A stretch of DNA of 64,000 nucleotides from Saprospiraceae bacterium. GTDB taxonomy: Bacteria > Bacteroidota > Bacteroidia > Chitinophagales > Saprospiraceae. The DNA is taken from contig JAEUUP010000096.1 of assembly GCA_016787525.1 (NCBI GenBank), positions 25,608 through 89,607 on the forward strand, in the 5' to 3' direction. The notes under the pieces are model-generated. The model saw nothing but the letters and a program-made list of their open reading frames with translations, made no database searches and had not been told where the DNA came from. Of the stretch, positions 61,194 through 64,000 are shown in pieces. The position numbers were made by a program, and so were the translations under genes. Position 1 is the stretch's first letter, and each line of letters opens with the position of its first letter.

Positions 61194-62714
61194 CTATGGC
61201 TTTCGTTTTTTTATTGAACCCCAAAACTGGTTAACAGTCTGACTGACATCCGTCGAAACATTAAACCTTAAAATCAAGAAAAGATAAACCACCGCCACTA
61301 TTGAGCCTTTGAGAAAAATGGTGAGCATGGCATTCACCATTTTGGGCAAATCTGCAAAATATACTGAGGGGGTCGTATAAGCCGCCAACCAAGCCAAAAA
61401 CCCGAAGGTAAAAACCCACAACATGCGCCTATCCAAAGGCTGCATATTGAACTTCTGTTTGATAAACACCAACCGCCAGACATTCACAATCGCTATCGCC
61501 AACAAAGTCGCCAACGCCGAGCCTTCGATGCCCCAAATAGGTATCAAAAGAAGGTTCAAGACGATATTCATAACCGCCATCGTCGCAAATGAACGAAAAT
61601 TGAAGCGATAATATTCCGAGAAAGTGATAATTTCGGCATTCGTCCCCGTCGCCATATCCGCCAAACGAGACAAGCCGAGAATCAAAATCACCCATTTGCC
61701 CGTTCGGTAGGCTTCGCCATTTTTTATCATCAAATCGAACAAGGAGTCCGCACACGCCCACACGCCCGTCAACAGAAAAACACCCGCTATAACCTGCAAC
61801 AAAGCCGTTTTTCGATAGATTTCGCTGATGTGCGCCCAGTTTTTTTCGGCTATTGAGGTCGCAATCAAAGGTTGTGCGATGCCCGACAAGGCTTTGCGCG
61901 GCACATCAATCGCTTCGGCTATCATCGCCCCGAAACTGAATATTGCCAAAGATTCGTAACCCAACATAGGTGTTATGAATATTTTATCCGCTTGTTGTGC
62001 AAAGACACTGCCTAAAACAATCGTGAAATTAAACGCCGAAAAACGCACCATCTCTGCCGCATACCCCCTCAGTATAGAGCCGTTTTTGGGCAATACAAAA
62101 CTGTTCGGACGCAAAAAATAGACATAGCCAACCACGCCCATCATCATCAAAAAGAACGTCAAAGCCAGTCCTTTGAAAACTTGTGTGAAGCCGATGATGC
62201 CAAAGAAATACAGCAAAACTAAGGTCGGTTGCGCTACTTTGGGCAACAAATTCTGGAACAACGATGGCACAACAATCCGACTCTGATTCGCAGCAAACGA
62301 GTTGAACAAAGTAGCCACTGCCACCAAAATCGTAAATATCAAAATAAAATGAAGCGAGTTGAGGAACTGGTCGGCATCTTTTTGAAAGAAAGAAGCGATG
62401 GGCAAACGAAATAAATAAATCAACGACACAAAAATCAAAGTCGTAGTCAAAGTAGAAAGGGTGAGCAGACTTAAAAAACCATTGTCCTTACCATCTTCCG
62501 TCTTGAAATTGGGGTAGAATCGCGTGGCGGTCATGCTGGACGCAAACGAAGCAAAAGGCGCGAAAAAAGCGGCCGTACTGATAGCAAATTGAATCATACC
62601 CAACTCCGTTTTGTCAATCAGCGTATAGATGAAGATGGAACTCACCGCCCCTATGACCACACCGAGATAACTCACCAAGCTGTTTTTGATACTTTGCCGT
62701 TTGATAATACCCAT
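61194..62714 (-). CDS. Polysaccharide flippase (Wzx-like)
   Basis: A 506-residue membrane protein with about fourteen segments of the MOP (Wzx/MATE) exporter superfamily. KNSLVSYLGVVIGAVSSIFI opens the protein; ATRFYPNFKTEDGKDNGFLS and IWGIEGSALATLLAIAIVNV are typical. It would flip lipid-linked oligosaccharide units of capsule or O-antigen. It starts one base upstream of the stop codon of the epimerase gene (62714/62715), so they form an operon. Motif copies at 61363 (TTPSV) and 62064 (ILRG). Confidence 0.85.
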   Translation of the reverse strand: MGIIKRQSIKNSLVSYLGVVIGAVSSIFIYTLIDKTELGMIQFAISTAAFFAPFASFASSMTATRFYPNFKTEDGKDNGFLSLLTLSTLTTTLIFVSLIYLFRLPIASFFQKDADQFLNSLHFILIFTILVAVATLFNSFAANQSRIVVPSLFQNLLPKVAQPTLVLLYFFGIIGFTQVFKGLALTFFLMMMGVVGYVYFLRPNSFVLPKNGSILRGYAAEMVRFSAFNFTIVLGSVFAQQADKIFITPMLGYESLAIFSFGAMIAEAIDVPRKALSGIAQPLIATSIAEKNWAHISEIYRKTALLQVIAGVFLLTGVWACADSLFDLMIKNGEAYRTGKWVILILGLSRLADMATGTNAEIITFSEYYRFNFRSFATMAVMNIVLNLLLIPIWGIEGSALATLLAIAIVNVWRLVFIKQKFNMQPLDRRMLWVFTFGFLAWLAAYTTPSVYFADLPKMVNAMLTIFLKGSIVAVVYLFLILRFNVSTDVSQTVNQFWGSIKKRKP

Positions 62715-63785
62715 TTATACCAATGCTGTTTCTTGTGTGTATGCTTCAAATATTTGTTTCATAATATCTTGAATACCAAATCGTTGCTCCCAATTCGGAT
62801 AATGGTTCTTAAATTTCGATGTGTCTGAAATATACCAAATATGGTCGCCTATCCGATTGTTTTCTGTGTAAGAAAAATCGAATGTATTGCCTGTGATTTC
62901 TTCACTCATGCGAATCGCTTCCAACATCGAACAATTGGAAAAACGTCCGCCACCTGCATTATACACCTCCGCAACACGCGGATTTTGGTAAAACGCATCA
63001 AACATCGTTATCAAATCGTAGCTGTGGATATTATCGCGCACCTGTTTGCCTTTGTAACCAAAAATAGTGTAATGTTTTTTCTGTATCGCGCATTTCATCA
63101 AATAACTCAAAAAGCCATGCAACTCTGCGCCTGCGTGATTGGGCCCTGTCAAACAACCGCCACGGAAGATACCTGTTTTCATACCGAAATAACGTCCATA
63201 CTCTTGCACCAAAACATCGGCGGCGACCTTCGATGCCCCAAAAATCGAGTGTTTACATTGGTCAATAGACATCGTTTCATCAATGCCGTGTTTGAAAAAC
63301 GGATGCGTTTCCGCAATTTCCCAACGACTTTCTAACTCAACCAATGGCAACAAGTTCGGTGTATCGCCATAAACCTTATTCGTCGAAGTAAAAATAAATA
63401 CAGCTTCAGGTGCGAACTGCCGCGTGGCTTCCAACATATTCAAAGTGCCGTTGGCATTGATACCGAAGTCCGTAAATGGTTCACGCGCTGCCCAGTCATG
63501 GCTCGGTTGTGCGGCTGTGTGAACCACCAATTTGATGTCAGCACCGTATTCATTAAAAATATTAAAAATGGCTTTTTCGTCACGAATGTCAACGTTTTGG
63601 TGTCTAAAATTCGGAAAATCGGCTGCCAACTTGACCGTTGAAGCCATAGTTGAGGCTTCTTTTCCGAAGAAATAGCTGCGTTGGTCGTTGTCAATACCAA
63701 CGATGCAGTCAAATTTTTCTGAAAAATACTTAACCGATTGCGACCCAATCAAGCCGCCCGAACCTGTGATGATGGCTACTTTCAT
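62715..63785 (-). CDS. NAD-dependent nucleotide-sugar epimerase/dehydratase
   Basis: A 356-residue short-chain dehydrogenase of the extended type, close to CDP-paratose/tyvelose epimerases. The NAD motif [18 protein letters not shown] lies at the N terminus; [21 protein letters not shown] and [12 protein letters not shown] follow. In the expected YxxxK active-site motif the Tyr is Phe182 ([11 protein letters not shown]); Lys186 is kept. This may be a subfamily trait. I chose the ATG at 63785 ([11 protein letters not shown]); an ATG six codons upstream is possible. It precedes the flippase in one operon. Confidence 0.85.
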   Translation of the reverse strand: MKVAIITGSGGLIGSQSVKYFSEKFDCIVGIDNDQRSYFFGKEASTMASTVKLAADFPNFRHQNVDIRDEKAIFNIFNEYGADIKLVVHTAAQPSHDWAAREPFTDFGINANGTLNMLEATRQFAPEAVFIFTSTNKVYGDTPNLLPLVELESRWEIAETHPFFKHGIDETMSIDQCKHSIFGASKVAADVLVQEYGRYFGMKTGIFRGGCLTGPNHAGAELHGFLSYLMKCAIQKKHYTIFGYKGKQVRDNIHSYDLITMFDAFYQNPRVAEVYNAGGGRFSNCSMLEAIRMSEEITGNTFDFSYTENNRIGDHIWYISDTSKFKNHYPNWEQRFGIQDIMKQIFEAYTQETALV

Positions 63786-64000
63786 ATTGTTTAATTTATA
63801 CAAGAGTTTTTAGTTGTCTAATAAAAAAACGTCTTTGATAAGTCATTTTTAATCTTCACAGGGAATGTTCAAAAAAGTGTGTCAAGGAGTAAAAATATTA
63901 AAAAATAAAATTTCCCACATTTTACAGACGTTAGCCAACAATGTTTTAGTGGCTGGGTCTGCCTTATCCACATTTCAATGCTTTGACAAATTTTAAAATG
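63786..64000. other. Right-edge stretch, possible end of another element
   Basis: A 215-base stretch. On the minus strand a partial frame reads DKADPATKTLLANVCKMWEI then LFFNIFTP and a stop, which looks like a coding remnant, possibly the end of a mobile element, but it is too short to identify. No motif copy is present. Confidence 0.2.

Larger units (their letters stand above)
136..62073. repeat. Dispersed word TACTGAGGGG(G), 66 copies in the window
   Basis: ACTGAGGGG occurs 38 times on the plus strand (first bases 136, 474, 1732, 2067, 2478, 4562, 5000, 6255, 7429, 8801, 10930, 11748, 19178, 20739, 22859, 23676, 23786, 27374, 28409, 29047, 30942, 34942, 36024, 37066, 38056, 40115, 40754, 41162, 42266, 47114, 49887, 53354, 54694, 55584, 57152, 57220, 59194, 61363) and 28 times on the minus strand (left ends 3391, 3965, 9494, 12846, 13428, 14726, 15719, 17319, 17598, 18563, 21455, 23660, 25617, 26880, 32314, 32403, 34136, 37884, 39415, 44706, 45755, 48768, 49495, 52688, 53592, 55564, 60617, 62064). 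T precedes 63 of them. The G run is 4 (24 copies), 5 (31), 6 (4) or 7 (7). Confidence 0.97.

Noticed and set aside
136..62073. The dispersed word as an insertion element or integration scar
   Set aside because: No sequence beyond about 10-12 bases is shared among copies, and conserved proteins show no inserted residues, so the word arises by base changes in place.
136..62073. The dispersed word as a ribosome-binding or promoter element
   Set aside because: Copies lie mostly inside genes, in both orientations and at no fixed distance from start codons.
1..64000. tRNA or rRNA genes
   Set aside because: I looked for T-arm words such as GGTTCGAATCC and for conserved rRNA stretches and saw none.

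Overview
The window reads as chromosomal DNA of a Bacteroidota bacterium. It is AT-rich by eye. It carries a SusC/SusD pair, secreted proteins with C-terminal type IX sorting domains, a YtxJ bacilliredoxin, a DUF1573 lipoprotein and several promoters of the Bacteroidota type (TAnnTTTG, sometimes with TTTG about 17-18 bases upstream). No rRNA, tRNA, CRISPR array or complete insertion sequence was seen. The genus cannot be told from this sequence.

Layout: 0-5.5 kb, a partial lemA, a DUF1223 protein and the sbcD-sbcC pair. 5.5-11.6 kb, a DUF1573 lipoprotein, trmD, an FKBP isomerase, a YheT-like hydrolase, a rhomboid protease and a YdcF-type protein. 11.6-18.6 kb, an envelope cluster (amidase, MCE protein, methyltransferase, kdsA on the minus strand; an LptD-like protein divergent from it). 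18.6-30 kb, cysM, an alpha-glucan phosphorylase and two large WG-repeat proteins. 30-37.5 kb, small metabolic and redox genes, coaE, an M28 peptidase and a transglutaminase-like protein. 37.6-42.3 kb, a CotH-type secreted protein, trpA, a cytochrome oxidase subunit III, three nested palindromes and an 11-copy inverted repeat array. 42.4-45.3 kb, an accessory cassette (HNH nuclease, small protein, DUF3883-like nuclease) next to a 21-bp minisatellite. 45.3-52 kb, a penicillin-acylase-type hydrolase, an OmpA protein, an MBL hydrolase and an amt-glnB pair. 52-60.9 kb, a locus for rhamnogalacturonan use (KdgF-like cupin, SusC, SusD, and a CE12 esterase fused to a PL26-type lyase). 61-64 kb, a flippase and a nucleotide-sugar epimerase.

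The most striking signal is not a gene. The word ACTGAGGGG (63 of 66 times preceded by T, with 4 to 7 G) occurs 66 times on the two strands, where about 0.5 would be expected by chance for a 9-mer. It lies in 48 coding and 18 intergenic places, in both orientations, and twice as an inverted pair making a terminator-like hairpin. In density, spread and terminator use it resembles the DNA uptake sequences of Neisseria and Haemophilus; I know of no such signal in Bacteroidota.

A second signal is a family of four intergenic elements (7968-8183, 37606-37805, 39489-39690, 39784-40008). They share one architecture: an outer inverted repeat enclosing a short hairpin, a long near-perfect central hairpin and a second short hairpin. 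The arms differ in sequence but keep their pairing.
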